Positions 12,401-27,747 of a stretch of DNA of 64,000 bases are shown here, piece by piece. The position numbers and the translations under genes were made by a program. The notes under the pieces are model-generated. The model had not been told where the DNA came from. It did no database searches and was given only the letters and a program-made list of their open reading frames with translations. Source of the DNA: Aphrophora alni (lineage: Eukaryota; Arthropoda; Insecta; Hemiptera; Aphrophoridae); the NCBI GenBank assembly GCA_963513935.1, contig OY740769.1, forward strand, positions 37,971,120-38,035,119, given 5' to 3'. The stretch's first letter is position 1; each line of letters begins with the position of its first letter.

Positions 12401-12869
12401 CATTCGTAGATCCATACAAAAATAAGATACCATTACAATAGTGCATTGTATTATATAATTTGAGGAGAATTTACTATGTGTACGATTGAAAGTCCAGCTG
12501 ACAGTCTGAATATACAAAAAATGTGAAACCAGCTAACATTCATTACCAGATATGTAAACTATAAGTTGAAAATGAAAAGAGTAATGAAATGGTGAAAAAA
12601 TGGGTTCCAGGATGTATGGACAATGTGTATGATAAGGAATGGAGGCTGTCTTTAACCAACGTCGGAATGGTGCATAAATTAAGGAGAACAGAGGATTCAC
12701 AATTTCATCACTTACCCTATAATAGTGACGAATTTTCGTTAAATTTTCAAAAATTATACTCACTCTTTGTACCAAAGTCGCTCTCTAAGGTACACAAAAC
12801 CAAATAAGCTGACAATACTTTATCATTCCTTATGTAGTACAATAAGATGGGGAATGCCATATTGTTATT

Positions 12870-13440
12870 TGTGACAAGTATGAGCATCTCATATGACTCC
12901 ATATTGGAGATGCATGGAATCATAAAAACATAAATTCAAGATGACAATGTCAACTCATAAGATTTTGTTCAAGTTTTGGGACATGAAAGAAGTGGAATTC
13001 TTGCTTCGTAGCACAACAATTAATACTGCCACAAATTATAAGACCTTGTATTCAAGGTCTGCACTGTAGGGTTCAGAACAAAAGATAGAGCATGATTCGT
13101 CCAGGAGTTGTGATGTTTTATAACAATTCTCAACCGCATGTTGCTAAATAAACTCAATATTTCATCATTTCTTTGAATGGGAACAATGAGATTTCCCCCC
13201 AACCACTTCTAACCCAGACTTAGCATCAAGTGATATTCATCTTTTCCTTCACATAAAGTGGTTTCTTCTGGCCAACATATCCAGAATTCGACGACGATAT
13301 TGAAGTTAAGACATTAGTGGAGGATTAGCTGTCTTCACAGATGGCTTCGTTCTATGCTGAAGAAAAACAGAAATTTATCTCATGCTATGATACATATTGA
13401 GAAATGCTATTAGGAAAATATGTATACAAGTAGTTTAATA
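12870..13440 (+). pseudogene. mariner-type transposase relic
   Basis: Conceptual translation with several stops and shifts recovers mariner landmarks in order. FWDMKEVEFLLRSTTINTAT comes first (family FWDxxGxLLxxxLxxGTTIN). RPGVVMFYNNSQPHVA follows, equivalent to the family's second catalytic-Asp block (HDNARPH), with that Asp now Asn. Then come EFDDDIEVKTLVED and QMASFYAEEKQKFISCYDTY, the C-terminal region. In-frame stops occur after RSAL and after HVAK. It is dead and truncated at the 5' end, lying in an intron of the stomatin-like gene. Confidence 0.8.
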
Positions 13441-13802
13441 TATCACCTATACTGTAAAAATTAAGATTTCTGAAAATGAATGATTTAAAATTGTATAAAA
13501 CGTAACCTAAACATCACAACAATAAATTCCCGCAGTTCAACTTAATCTATGATTGAAGTCTATTTATTGTTTCTGCCACACCCAGTATATTCATTAAAAC
13601 TGCCAACTACTTAACTACCTGCACTGTGACCAATGTCACAGTAATATTTGGCAGGGATGTGTGTAAATTGGCTTACAGATATTCTGTATTTTTATTTGTT
13701 ACTGGATAAAGCCTATTCTAAATTATTCAAAGTAAAAAGATAATTTTACCAAATATGGATCTAGCTCTACAGAAATTATTTATTAGTTTATAAAACTCTT
13801 AC

Positions 13803-13958
13803 TTCTTGCGGAGGAACATCAAATGAAACTGTCCTTAAATCAACTTTACAATAGTTGTCTATACATGGCAGGATAAAGAAAATCCCAGGACCTCGAGCAC
13901 CTCCTGTGCGTAAACGCCCAAGGCGGAAAATTACCGCTCTTTCATACTCTTGCACAAC
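13803..13958 (-). CDS. Stomatin/MEC-2-like gene, SPFH-domain start exon ([15 protein letters not shown])
   Basis: The exon is 156 bp, exactly 52 codons, between acceptor ttttgcag and donor gtaagagt, phase 0 at both ends. It encodes [20 protein letters not shown], then [20 protein letters not shown] and [12 protein letters not shown]. [17 protein letters not shown] and [10 protein letters not shown] are diagnostic of the MEC-2/stomatin subfamily of SPFH proteins; prohibitins and flotillins lack them. The exon opens the SPFH domain right after the membrane hairpin encoded at 21129-21229 and ends at the PPQE boundary from which either alternative exon continues. Confidence 0.95.
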
Positions 13959-14290
13959 CTGCAAAAACATTATAATATCTGTTAAAACAAGAAATGCAGT
14001 AAACATTGGATACCTTTCATAAACTTAGTATTCTCAGTAGGTTTAAAACATAAACATATGATTTTCTACACGAAAAAAACATATTTCTCAAAAACCCAAT
14101 TATTTACATTACCCAGAATCTTAAAAAAAAGTGTCTACAACACAACTTAAATTTTTTTAAATATCCTTTGCAGGTAATAATGGTTTTCTAATCTATGAGT
14201 AATAATTTATTGGAGTCAAAAAATTCGTTCCAACATACTTATATTTAATTAACATACCTTATTTCAAGTCGATAGTAGTTCCTTATATTA

Positions 14291-14338
14291 TAGTAATGGC
14301 TACATGTTTCGCTGCCATAGGCAGCATCATCAGGCCAG
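14291..14338 (-). ncRNA. Hammerhead-ribozyme-like motif, left arm (intact core)
   Basis: The minus strand reads tggc, ctgatga, one T, gctgcc-tat-ggcagc (helix II, 6 bp), gaa, acatgt (self-complementary helix III), a, gcca. Helix I is TGGC/GCCA, 4 bp. Core residues C3-U4-G5-A6-U7-G8-A9, G12-A13-A14 and the A15.1-U16.1 pair are all present, and the cleavage triplet is GUA. The one departure from the textbook motif is an extra base between A9 and helix II. The minimal helix III suggests action as a dimer, as in retroelement hammerheads. Confidence 0.6.
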
Positions 14339-14585
14339 CTAAAAACATTAACACTTTTTCACATACACATCACAAACACATATAAAAATCTTGGTCTAGC
14401 ACAAATAATCGTCCAGAAACGGCACTCATTAAAAGTTAAAAATTGTTTTTGTTCCCAGTATTTTGGCCACATGTTCACTGGGAACAAAAACAATTTTTAA
14501 CTTTTAACGAGTGCCGTTTCTGCACGATTATTTGTGCTAGAATGAGATTTTCATATGTGTTTGTGAACAAAGTGTTATTGTTATC

Positions 14586-14632
14586 AGCTGGCCTGATGAT
14601 GCTGCCTATGACAGCGAAACATGTAACCATTA
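14586..14632 (+). ncRNA. Hammerhead-ribozyme-like motif, right arm (decayed)
   Basis: This is the inverted partner of the motif at 14291-14338. It keeps ctgatga, gaaac and gta. One G-to-A change breaks a helix II pair (gctgcc against gacagc) and another breaks the first pair of helix I (acca instead of gcca). It is probably weaker or inactive. Confidence 0.45.
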
Positions 14633-14678
14633 CTATAATATAAGGAACTATTATCGACTTGAAATAAGGTATGTTAAT

Positions 14679-16647
14679 ATTAAAGTAGTTCTAAGGAAAA
14701 ACATTGAATACTTACATTTATTGTATAAATTTACTGAAACATAACTAGTGGTTCTGTAAATTCAAATGCAAATACTGTAAACCCAATTATCTAGTGCACA
14801 ACATAACACATAATAGTATTCAAAGACTGAGAAGTTATAGTAAATCATATCCCAGCTACAGTACACTGGAAAAAACATTAATAACAAGAAGTAATAATTA
14901 AAGTTAAATGTTTCATGGGTTAAACTAGGTTACGATTTACAGGGATGAAAGTGGTAGTAAATATTATGCTGTACACATTGACATTATATAAAAGTTGAAA
15001 TGCTGACTGCTTTAACTGAAAAATTACAATTTTCTCCCACCGCTGGTGGACCTTAGTGGGTTGTGACCCATTCTATTGTCATATAAACTATTCAACTTCT
15101 GCTTATATTTCATTCTAATTCATTGATACAAAAAGAAAAGTTACATGAAAATTACATCAAATTATAGAGAAAATCATAGGGAACAAAACAATGTAACTGT
15201 TAAGTAAATAATAATCTAGTTGATATTTTATAACCTTATGAAACTAAAAAAAGTTTCAACTCATATAAATAAACACATCAAAAAAGATAGTAGGTTTTAT
15301 ATTTTGTTGTCAGGTAACAACTTCCTGTCCTAAGTTTTAGAAAATAGTTAAAATTTCATTTGTAGTTTTTTAAATTCGATTACTCACTATACATTTTTCA
15401 TGTCATTATATTTAATACTTCAATAAACATGATTTTCAAAACACCCACGTCCTTGCCTTGTTGAAACAATAAACAGTGCAATAAATGTTTTTTGAATGGT
15501 CACCATTTGAAATGGAAATTAAATAAACTGTTTAAGCCCTAAATTAAAGCCTGAAATTATATAGTATGCTATGGGATTTCTTCTTTTAGATATAAATTCA
15601 ATGCTTGTACTCATCGTTCAATCTAGTTGCAAGGAATTTTAATCATACATTTCATAATTGGTACATGTGTTTGACAGTATCTGTGTAATAAATGCACACA
15701 AAATATCAATGTTTGAGTTAAAGTAACTTTGCTAGGTCAAAAAATGAAACTTTCAAAAAACTGGATATAAATGATGAAGATAAATTGACATTAGCTTTTC
15801 ATCCATAGTAACTTTAGCAATCATAGTTTACTTTTTACAATCATATTGAGATTATACTTAAGTAATCATCAATTTCAATTACATTACTTACTATAATCCT
15901 CCTCACTTTTAAAATCACTTATATTTCATCATCATAACTTATTATATCACCTTCAGTGATTGAAGTATTCAATAAATTAATTATGTTCTCAGAATAATCA
16001 CCTGTGTTATGTTAAACAATACTGCAATTAATTGTAATAAACATGCACTACTGTAATTACATAATAAAATTTTTTTAGTGTCAATGAATGATGTTGAAGA
16101 TGGCTGCCAACTGATTATATTTCACCAAAGAAACATAAAAATACATAAACATTCAAAAAAAAAGAGTTAACAAAAAATAGGAAAACAAGTTTGAATACAA
16201 GTATGGTAATCATGTGGATATCAGTTAGCAGCCTTATGAAAATCAAACTCAAATTCAGATATACTCCAAGCTGACCTAAAGAACAGTGTATTGTGTGTAT
16301 ATACCACCATTAGCTGAGGAAGGATTTAAATGTATTACTTAAAAAACTACATGAACTTTATTATATCATAAATATATGTTGTAAAACATCCAACATTTAT
16401 AAAAAGGTCCTATACCTAAAATGGGTCTTTAAGTCAAAAACGTAAAAAAATTATACTCTATACATAAAATTCATTGATTTAAGGTATAAAATAAAAGTAG
16501 CAAAATAATAATTTCTTTTAAAATAACCAACAAGGGTTAAAAAAAAACTTGTTGAAAATTCTTATTCTACTTATACATTAGACCTCGATTTTTTGAACTT
16601 ATAACATAAAATGAAACAGCAGCGTCAGGATTTTAAAATGTTCTCTA

Positions 16648-16682
<35 letters not shown>

Positions 16683-17712
16683 ATCTTGTTTGTTAATATT
16701 TTAATATTAATATTAATATTAATATCTTGTTTGTTAATATTTTTCTGGAATTGTTTCGTATGGCATCTGTTTTTCTAAAAGCGCCTATATTTAAAGAATG
16801 AATTTAGATATTGAGTCAAAATTTTGTACACATGCTTGGGTAATACTTTTTCGCACTACTAAGAAACATTCTAATTTTATACAAAACTGTTTCAAAATGC
16901 CGTCCATTTGTTGAAATATTTTATCTCAAATTTCACTTAAATAGTCAACTTAACAAAAAATATTTTCCCATTTTAACCCTTTCAGGAGTACGCCTATACT
17001 CAAAAAGAAGTAGGCATTTTAAGGTATCCAACATATAAAGGAGTATGAAATTTAAAAATGCAATTTGCTACAAAAAGGTTTCATCCTTACTTATTGTATT
17101 ATAATCACAAACAATTTTAATATTTCTTATAAATACATTGATGCCGTTGTTGCTTTCTTGTCTGTCCCGCAGGTGTTGGAGTTGACTGTGGGAAATGGCA
17201 TGTGGTCAGGTGCAGTGGCTGCTTAAGACCCACAAGGACGTGGAATGACATTCCAGTAATTACCAGATAACACATATCTTCTGCAGATCTTGATTGCAGT
17301 TCTTTTTCTGTAGTCGGAAAAAGAAGTTTTTTTTGTTGTTATGCAGTTCAAACATAGTGCAAAGCAATCAATTCGGTATAGTTATGTTGATAATATAAAA
17401 AAAGAACTTTCTATACCATTTGGGTGATTTTCACCTTGAATCATTGAAAGATATCATTATATCTCCCTCTATTTTGGTTATTGAACCAACGATTCATTAT
17501 TACAAAAAAGTACCGATATATACTGTGAAATAATACTACACCAATAAGGCCGTTCTGGAACTCATTTTGTTACTTTTTACTTCACGGCTACACTTCTCAA
17601 ATTGTTAAAGTAAAATGGAACAATATCATTATTATTATATATATTATTATTTTTTTTTTATTTTTTTTTTTTTATAAAGTATAATGTGTTGCCTTGGACT
17701 GTTTAATATATA
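14679..17712. other. AT-rich intronic DNA without recognisable exons
   Basis: No coding signal or transposase was recognised. A poly(T) run lies at about 16651-16679. A TTAACCCTTTCAGG string near 16975 resembles a piggyBac end but has no inverted partner nearby. Confidence 0.5.
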
Positions 17713-17762
17713 ATATAGTTAATTACCTTAGAGGTTGTCCTCAGTCCTTATATTGGTTATAG

Positions 17763-17808
17763 CTACAGCGCTGTTTCGCCGAACACTGTCGGCTTCATCA
17801 GGCCCGCA
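17763..17808 (-). ncRNA. Hammerhead-ribozyme-like motif, left arm
   Basis: This is the inverted copy of the motif at 17885-17935, with the same core, helix II and helix III on the minus strand. It faces away from its partner, so each strand carries one sense copy. Confidence 0.55.
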
Positions 17809-17884
17809 CTAACACATAGACACGTAACACAACACAACATTTTATATGTGTTAGTGTTGTGTTGTGTTACATGTCTATGTGTTA

Positions 17885-17935
17885 GTGCGGGCCTGATGAA
17901 GCCGACAGTGTTCGGCGAAACAGCGCTGTAGCTAT
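17885..17935 (+). ncRNA. Hammerhead-ribozyme-like motif, right arm
   Basis: The order is gc, ctgatga, one A, gccga-cagtgt-tcggc (helix II, 5 bp), gaa, acagc-gctgt (helix III, self-complementary 5 bp), a, gc. Helix II and III sequences differ from the 14.3-kb element yet both still pair, which is covariation rather than simple conservation. The cleavage triplet is GUA. Helix I is short (GC/GC) unless extended by non-canonical pairs. An extra base follows A9, as in the other copies. Confidence 0.58.
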
Positions 17936-17981
17936 AACCAATATAAGGACTGAGGACAACCTCTAAGGTAATTAACTATAT

Positions 17982-20240
17982 CATTATTTTATTATAAGTA
18001 ATAAATAAAAAACGAAGTTATCGATAAAAATAACTTCTTTGTAATTGATTAAATAAAAAACCCATAAATTTACCAATCCTAAAGTTTGGGACTGTTTATC
18101 AAAACAAATGAAAACCCTCACATGACTTATTTAAGAATCACACACAATAGGAGATTTCAAATGGATGTTATTTTGAAGCAGATTCATAAAAATGTTTTAT
18201 AGGCATTTTAAATAATAATATTCCAGGATGTGTACAAAATGTGGGCTCAATTATCTGATCCATTTCAGAATATAGGTTTCTTAAAAATAAACATAGCTTT
18301 TTTAAAAATCCACAAACGGACAGACAGACACCAAAATAAAGCGTTTTCGAAAATATCTTCTTTGGAATGTTTTGTTTCTTTAGACTAACTGAATCGATAC
18401 ATATTGTACAAATATAGATTATCATTTTTAAACTATTTTAATCAGACATTTACAAATAAAAATGAAGTTTTTCTGCAAATCTAACAAAAACATATTTCAT
18501 GTTTCCTCTTTAAAGTATTTTATAATAGCTCTATAGAGAGAAACGGTGGGTCACATGAATTACTCCTGAATACACTAGAATCTTAGTTGAGTTATACTGT
18601 ACTAATTCATATTATAATTACAATTCGTGAATTATTAAAAATTGTCTGGTATACTTCAGGAATGTTAGAGTTTTCTGAATGTCTCTAAAATGAGTCTATT
18701 ATTATAATAACTGAAGTGTATACAAAAATTTTAACATTTGGTTTAGGTCATTATAAAACGAGTAACAAAATAATATTTAGTATTAGAAAACTGGACTTTG
18801 TGATGCACAACTAGTTTGCTTACATTAGTGAGTGTAGAAAGAACAAATACGATAAGTTGAAAAGATATGACACAATGAGATATCAGCAATAAGAGGAAGT
18901 GGGGAGATTAAATATAATTATGAAAGATGGTTAGTTTTATCAGAGAAATATATAGCTACTGATTTTTTAAGAGTAAAGAACATAATCGTTGTATTTGTCA
19001 AGTTTGTCTCTACAGCCTCAGTGGCCAAAGCAATTTTTATAAAATTTTCAATATTCTCTTAATAAGTTTACTATAGCAGTTTCCTACAGAGAACAGCTGT
19101 ATCCCTGTCTTTACATGTTCTTTTTAGGTAGCACATGACTAATTCTCTTTCTCTTGTTTAGTACACCTTCACCACTGATGAGAAGCAGTTAATGCTGTGT
19201 TAAAAATGTGAAAAAGTTTCATGTTGACACTATATTGTACTCATTTACATAATTTTGTAACAATGTATATAAATAATATATTACTGGCACTGAAATTTGA
19301 ATTATTCACTTAACACTGAGATAGTACGTAAAAATATTTATCCATATCCCTGACCTATAGTTTTAACAAAATCACCTTCTTTTTATACATAATTTTTGCT
19401 TCAATAAAAGAGGTAAGAGAATGCCTCTATATGGTTTATGTCTAAGTGTGATTGGGATATTCCTTTTAAATGTATCACCTCCCAGGTGCCCTCTGCTGAA
19501 AAATGAAAATACACTCTTTCCAATAAAGATGCCAAGTCTGTACTTGCAAAAGAAAAGAACAACATATTGTGTAAATAGTATCCAGGAGAACCTTGCTGAT
19601 GCATAATAAACTGTTTCAATGAATGACATGTAAGCAAATCGATTGAAACAGTGCGGGTGGTGGAGTGGTGGATGGTGTTACAAATAGCAAGTTTTAAATA
19701 TTAAATGTTTTTACAGTAATTAAGTGATTTTTAGAATTTTATAAAATATGTAACATTCTGTTAAAAATTAGAAACTATTTATGCATATAACCAAAAGTGG
19801 ACAATTTTTTAAATTAAGTAAAAGATCTTAATATAATACTTGAATAGTAAAGAAAAACAATACAAAAAATATATATATATACCTAAACTGTTTTATCAAT
19901 AGTTCATTTTTTGTAGTAATATGACAATAAAACTCTTAGTACAATGTGAATATCATGAAGAATAATCCAAAATAATTTGATGACAGGAAATCACAGAAGA
20001 GTATCATTCTAGTTGTGACAACAAAGCTTTTAATGGACTACTCTCACAATAATGATTGAAACTTAACAAAAATGTACTGTTACACTCTATGTGAAATACT
20101 CTGGAATATGGAAAGGAACCCGTTGGCAAAAAGGACAAGACACCATTAGTAAACACAAATCGTATAATTACGTACTTAGGTACTATGGAGAAGTGATTAT
20201 ATCAGTAAAAAAACCTCATGAACTCTACCATTTGAAGTTA
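17982..20240. other. AT-rich intronic DNA, no recognised gene
   Basis: Several overlapping frames at 19372-19637 on both strands are short and match no family I recognise; they may be one degraded repeat. No stomatin-type exon is visible. The rest is AT-rich. Confidence 0.4.
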
Positions 20241-20262
20241 TCATCCAAAAGAGAAAGGATAT

Positions 20263-20540
20263 TGACAAGAGGCTGGTCTCCAATACATAATAGTATAGAT
20301 TACTATACTGACAGATCTCGTACTAAGTTCGGTGCAGGTGCGGGAATATATATGTAAACAACCAAGCAAAATATAAGTATAGCTTTGGGAAAATACACAA
20401 CTGTATTCTAAACAGAAGTCATGGCAATACTGAAATGTGCACAACTGTGCCTAGCTAAAGGATATACCAATGTGAATATCATTATCAGGTCTAGATTATC
20501 CGACAGTCAGGTTGCTATAAAGTCTCTAAGTGTGACCGTC
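20263..20540 (+). pseudogene. RNase H domain relic of a non-LTR retrotransposon
   Basis: Translation gives DYYTDRSRTKFGAGAGIYM, a stop, then TTKQNISIALGKYTTVF, a stop, then TEVMAILKCAQLCLAKGYTN and finally LSDSQVAIKSLS. The three acidic RNase H positions are visible in order: Asp in YTDRS (usually YTDGS), Glu in TEVMAIL and Asp in SDSQ. This domain follows the RT in Jockey/R1/I-type elements. Two in-frame stops and loss of everything else show it is dead. Confidence 0.78.
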
Positions 20541-21128
20541 TCCACTTCTTTTGACCAGCTGGAAGCTCCGGCTGGCTGGAGACCGCGTACACTTTAGCCG
20601 AATCTTGTTAGGATGGGCCAAGGAGTCGGGTTAGGACGTTAATGAACGCACGCAACGCAAGTGAAATTAAATGTTATATTTTATTTGCTGCCGAACTAAA
20701 AGATTACAAAAATAATTATGATTTATAAAAAAGACATAACGGCAAGATAAAGCCTTAATAGTGGCCGAAAAGCATACCGTTTAATTTAACTAGCACGTGG
20801 CCGAAAATGGACTGACCTCGTCCCGTAGCGGTCTTTCTTCTAGCGGCTCTCGGAAATTTATGCAGTTAGGAATTAAAGAAGTACACAAAAGTCTCATAGC
20901 TGAAATGTCTAGGGGGTAAAACCCACTTGTATTTATAATAATAATAATAATAACAAAAGAATACTATATGTATAATTCTATATATAGTCCTCCATATAAA
21001 TTTAAATAATCAGTTAGAGTCTGTATGAAACACCTACAAAGTATGAAAAGCAGGAACATAAGATTGTAGTACTTTTGCTATAAAATAAAGCATCTAAAAC
21101 ACAGACATAATAGAAATTGTCTACTTAC
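20541..21128. other. Unclassified block; GC-richer first half
   Basis: The stretch 20550-20890 is richer in GC and joins abruptly to the RNase H relic. No domain, termini or exon was recognised. A short (ATA)n run lies near 20936-20955. Confidence 0.3.
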
Positions 21129-21229
21129 TTTAAAGCAGAAAAACAGTGAAAGTGGAAAAGTAACAGCAAGAAGAACAATACTTAATATTGTTGCTGCAAG
21201 TTCAACAACTCCCATCTGCTCTGGCTCAG
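21129..21229 (-). CDS. Stomatin/MEC-2-like gene, membrane-hairpin exon
   Basis: The exon is 101 bp between acceptor ttgttatag and donor gtaagtag, entry phase 1 and exit phase 0. It encodes EPEQMGVVELAATILSIVLL then AVTFPLSLFFCFK, joining in frame to [11 protein letters not shown]. The hydrophobic stretch is interrupted by the TFP motif, whose Pro forms the intramembrane turn and supports cholesterol binding in MEC-2 and stomatin (family knowledge). Both termini would face the cytoplasm. The preceding exon, which must supply the first base of a split NCT codon and the start codon, was not found in this window. A 157-bp CT repeat lies about 0.96 kb upstream in the intron. Confidence 0.88.
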
Positions 21230-21899
21230 CTATAACAACAAAGGAAAAATTTATTTATAGCAACAATAACAATAAATAATATATTTATTAGTTCTGTTAT
21301 AGTTGAACGAGTGATGTTCAAATAAAAATTGGATATTTTAGATTTCCAATTTTCCTAAACAAACTCACTTGTCACTGAAATGCATTTAAAAAGATTATCG
21401 ATCCCAACAAAAAAGAAGTTCCATGTTGACTCTGAAAAGTATCAATGACCTCATCTTTTGCATTGATTTTTTTCTTTCATAAAAATCTTTTAAGAAAGTA
21501 GAAAAAAATATAATCTGATAATCCTCCATGATCAGTGGAGTAACATATGAAACTAATGCTTTCACTAGTAAAAGCAACAGAATAAGGGTGAACATTGTCC
21601 TGGAGAAACAAAAAATAAATGTGAAATGAGCAGAACATTGATTTTAATGATTCTGGCGCCAAATAGGGCATTTTGTTTCATTATACTGTATACAGATTAT
21701 AATAGATGTTAAAAACCTGTCTACAATTTTTTTAAGTAGCAACAATAGTTGAATAGCAGCAATCAACTTCTTCTCTTATGTTCAAGCTGTTAAAGATGGA
21801 GTACAATAAAAATATTAAACACAAAGATTCCTTCATAGAAGATTGAAAATGCCTGCACATACATACGGCCAGTTGACAGTAACTCATAGTCTTAACTAG

Positions 21900-22110
21900 T
21901 GTTACTCAAAAATTCATAGCGTCATGATGCATATACCTTCATTCTGATATTGGTTCATAAAACATGTAGATATTTACTCTGGTTAACTTGATCTATCTAC
22001 ACTCTCTGTTGAGCTATGAGATCTTGTTCATTCATAGCTTTCTTAATTCCATCTTGCCTTTCCTAGGATGACATCTTCTAATATATCTACTGACCTAAAA
22101 ACATTGTCCA
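21900..22110 (-). pseudogene. Non-LTR retrotransposon C-terminal tail relic
   Basis: On the minus strand the stretch reads ERQDGIKKAMNEQDLIAQQ then RV and a stop. This matches the RWxDGIKxAMNERxL motif found after the reverse transcriptase in many insect non-LTR elements. Stops occur just upstream. Only the tail is recognisable; an Arg/His/Glu-rich stretch around 22510-22640 on the same strand may be an earlier part. Confidence 0.5.
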
Positions 22111-22178
22111 TCTGATTAAAGGGATCTATACAATACATCTGCCTTATATTTTTAGAGAAGGATTTCCTATCCTATCCC

Positions 22179-25940
<3,762 letters not shown>

Positions 25941-25946
25941 GTTGAG

Positions 25947-26640
25947 ATGGCCGATATGCATTTGATGTATGGTCTTGGGGGATGTAATAGTCTTGATGCT
26001 AAACGGCTGGATGAACAAGTTTTCTTAACGAAATCATTCCATCTCACAAAACATTTTCAGCCATACATGCTCGTCTCTGTGAATCTGGAAACTTTTGTGA
26101 TAGAAAAATTAACCAGGCATACCAAGATCTGTCAGACCCATTCAATTGGAAGAGAATGTGAGATATCAAATCATCCAGAAAATAAGCAGTTGGGAATTTA
26201 GGTTACAATTTGAGACTTCAAAAGACACTGTATGGAATATTCTGAAGTAACAACTACTTCGTCTCTCTCTTGCCAGAAGATCATCCCAGTCGGGAAAGAT
26301 TTTGACAATGGATTCAATACCGCCATCAACACAAATTTTCTTCAAATGTTTGGGGCAGTATTCTTGGAGACCACTTGTTATTTGGTTTTCTTCCTCAGAC
26401 TCAGGTTTTCTGCAATGGTGAGGATTACTTGGATTTCTTGACAACTGATCTTCCAGCCTTATTCGAGTGTGTCCCACTCAATAAGCGTTTGGATTCATGA
26501 TTGATGATGGATGGGGCACCAACACATTTTAATGTGGATGTTAGAACCCATGTTGGTAATATATATCAAGGAATTAGATTGGTAGAGGAGACCCAGTGCC
26601 GTGGCCTCCAAGGTCACCTAATTTTATTTGTAAATTATAG
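25947..26640 (+). pseudogene. DUF4817/mariner-like transposase relic
   Basis: The first frame opens ADMHLMYGLGGCNSLDAKRL, matching the MYGxAxGNxxxAxRLYxER helix-turn-helix start of DUF4817-type transposase-like proteins common in insects. Later frames, with shifts and stops, give the Q-Y-R-HQHKFSSNVWGSILGDHLL block, DYLDFLTTDLPALFECVPL, then MMDGAPTHFNVDVRTHVGN, which holds the second catalytic Asp. The end corresponds to the GGPVAWPPRSPN region, degraded. The stretch after 26200 lacks part of the domain. It is an old dead copy. Confidence 0.78.
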
Positions 26641-27058
26641 ACAACTATCCAGATATTACGTTTTTAGTTTTTAGTCGATAAGTCGGTTATCTCTAGAACT
26701 AAGGGGGGGGGGAATTAAAACCCGTTGTTTGTCATTAAAAAAGTAAGTTTTTGTATCCTGAAATTGTTTGATAAAGCTAGCGCTTTTAGAGATATTTGAT
26801 ATTAAATTTGAAAATATACAAAAGAACGTTCTGGTTTTTTGGACAGAAGTAAAAGGTTACGAAACAAATATGGTCACCAAATTTGAACTATCTATTTCCA
26901 AAGATAGTACGTAATTCGAAAACTAAGCATTTCTGGACTTATGTTTATTGGAACATTTTTAAATATTTTCATCCATAGAAATATATAGGTCTAGAAAAAT
27001 TTTGGCCTAGTGAAATTAGGGACAATATAATATAATTATTATTATATAATACAATATA

Positions 27059-27747
27059 CAGTAATCCCTCGGCATTCGCGGGTTTGGTATTCGCGGTTTT
27101 GATTATTCGCGGTCACTAAAAAAAAATAATAAATAATGGGATTTTCCTACAACACACCCCTGTGTGAAAATACAAGTGGACTAGTCAAATGAAGGTTAAT
27201 GGCTTAATGGCATAATTCTGTATTGTACACTACAGTACTGTACAGTGATTTATTGCAGGGTCCATTAAATAATACCGTTAAGGGTTGAGGGAAGAGTTGT
27301 GTACGCCATGACCTTGAAGGCAGTAAAAGCCCGTGTGTGCCGTTGTCACGGTTAGTAAAATTGAAGGCGATGGCTTCAATGAAATAGAAGCGTCTGACAT
27401 CCTTGAACTTTTGGAAGATAATGATGACGAACTAACAGTGGAAGATCTGGAGGAGATTATAAAAGATATAATAAAATAAATATGCATTTTGGTAGTGCTA
27501 TTGCTTTATAAAAGGAGCGTATAATAGTAGCGTATTGCACGGTGATCGTGTTTCCGCCGAGTTCACACAACCGAGTATGTTTGCCTTGATGCCTAACTAT
27601 GCGTGGTGAGTCATTGTCACCCAGGTGTTTGGCGCGCTTTGTCGGTTGAAAAGGATACGCGACCGCGCGATATAACCTCCCTTTTCCGACAAAGATTTGA
27701 TTTTTCGCTATTCGCGGTACTTTTTCGCGAATAGCGAGGGATTGCTG
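27059..27747 (+). mobile_element. Tigger/pogo-like element, internally deleted
   Basis: The ends are CAGTAATCCCTCGGCATTCG on the left and the complement of CAGCAATCCCTCGCTATTCG on the right; about 19 of the first 22 bases are inverted. TA precedes the left end; the right flank reads AT, so the expected TA duplication is degraded. The palindromic ATTCGCG motifs recur just inside both ends. It keeps only a transposase C-terminal remnant, listed separately. Confidence 0.8.
27363..27479 (+). pseudogene. C-terminal remnant of Tigger-type transposase
   Basis: The open stretch reads EGDGFNEIEASDILELLEDN then DDELTVEDLEEIIKDIIK and a stop. It matches the acidic tail of Tigger/jerky transposases (GFxDIxExDIxELLxxHxEELTxEDL). 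It lies between the element's terminal repeats in the sense direction. The DDE catalytic domain is gone. Confidence 0.72.

Larger units (their letters stand above)
14248..14678. mobile_element. Foldback element with about 200-bp inverted arms and hammerhead-like cores
   Basis: Left arm 14248-14459 is the imperfect inverse of right arm 14477-14678, separated by a 17-nt spacer. The outer ends are ATTAACATACC / GGTATGTTAAT, compatible with a TA duplication or an AT-rich target. Each arm carries a ctgatga ... gaaac ... gta block resembling a type I hammerhead ribozyme, on the minus strand in the left arm and the plus strand in the right arm. Such ribozymes are known in Penelope-like retroelements, so a Penelope-derived origin is the leading inference. 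No reverse transcriptase is present. Confidence 0.8.
17713..17981. mobile_element. Foldback element, 127-bp near-perfect arms, hammerhead-like cores on both strands
   Basis: Left arm 17713-17839 and right arm 17855-17981 are almost perfect inverted copies around a 15-nt spacer. Both arms keep a full hammerhead-like core, so whichever strand is transcribed carries one sense motif inside a very stable hairpin. The end beyond the core (aatataagga ... ctaaggtaattaac) resembles the 14.3-kb element, so the two are one family. Confidence 0.82.
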
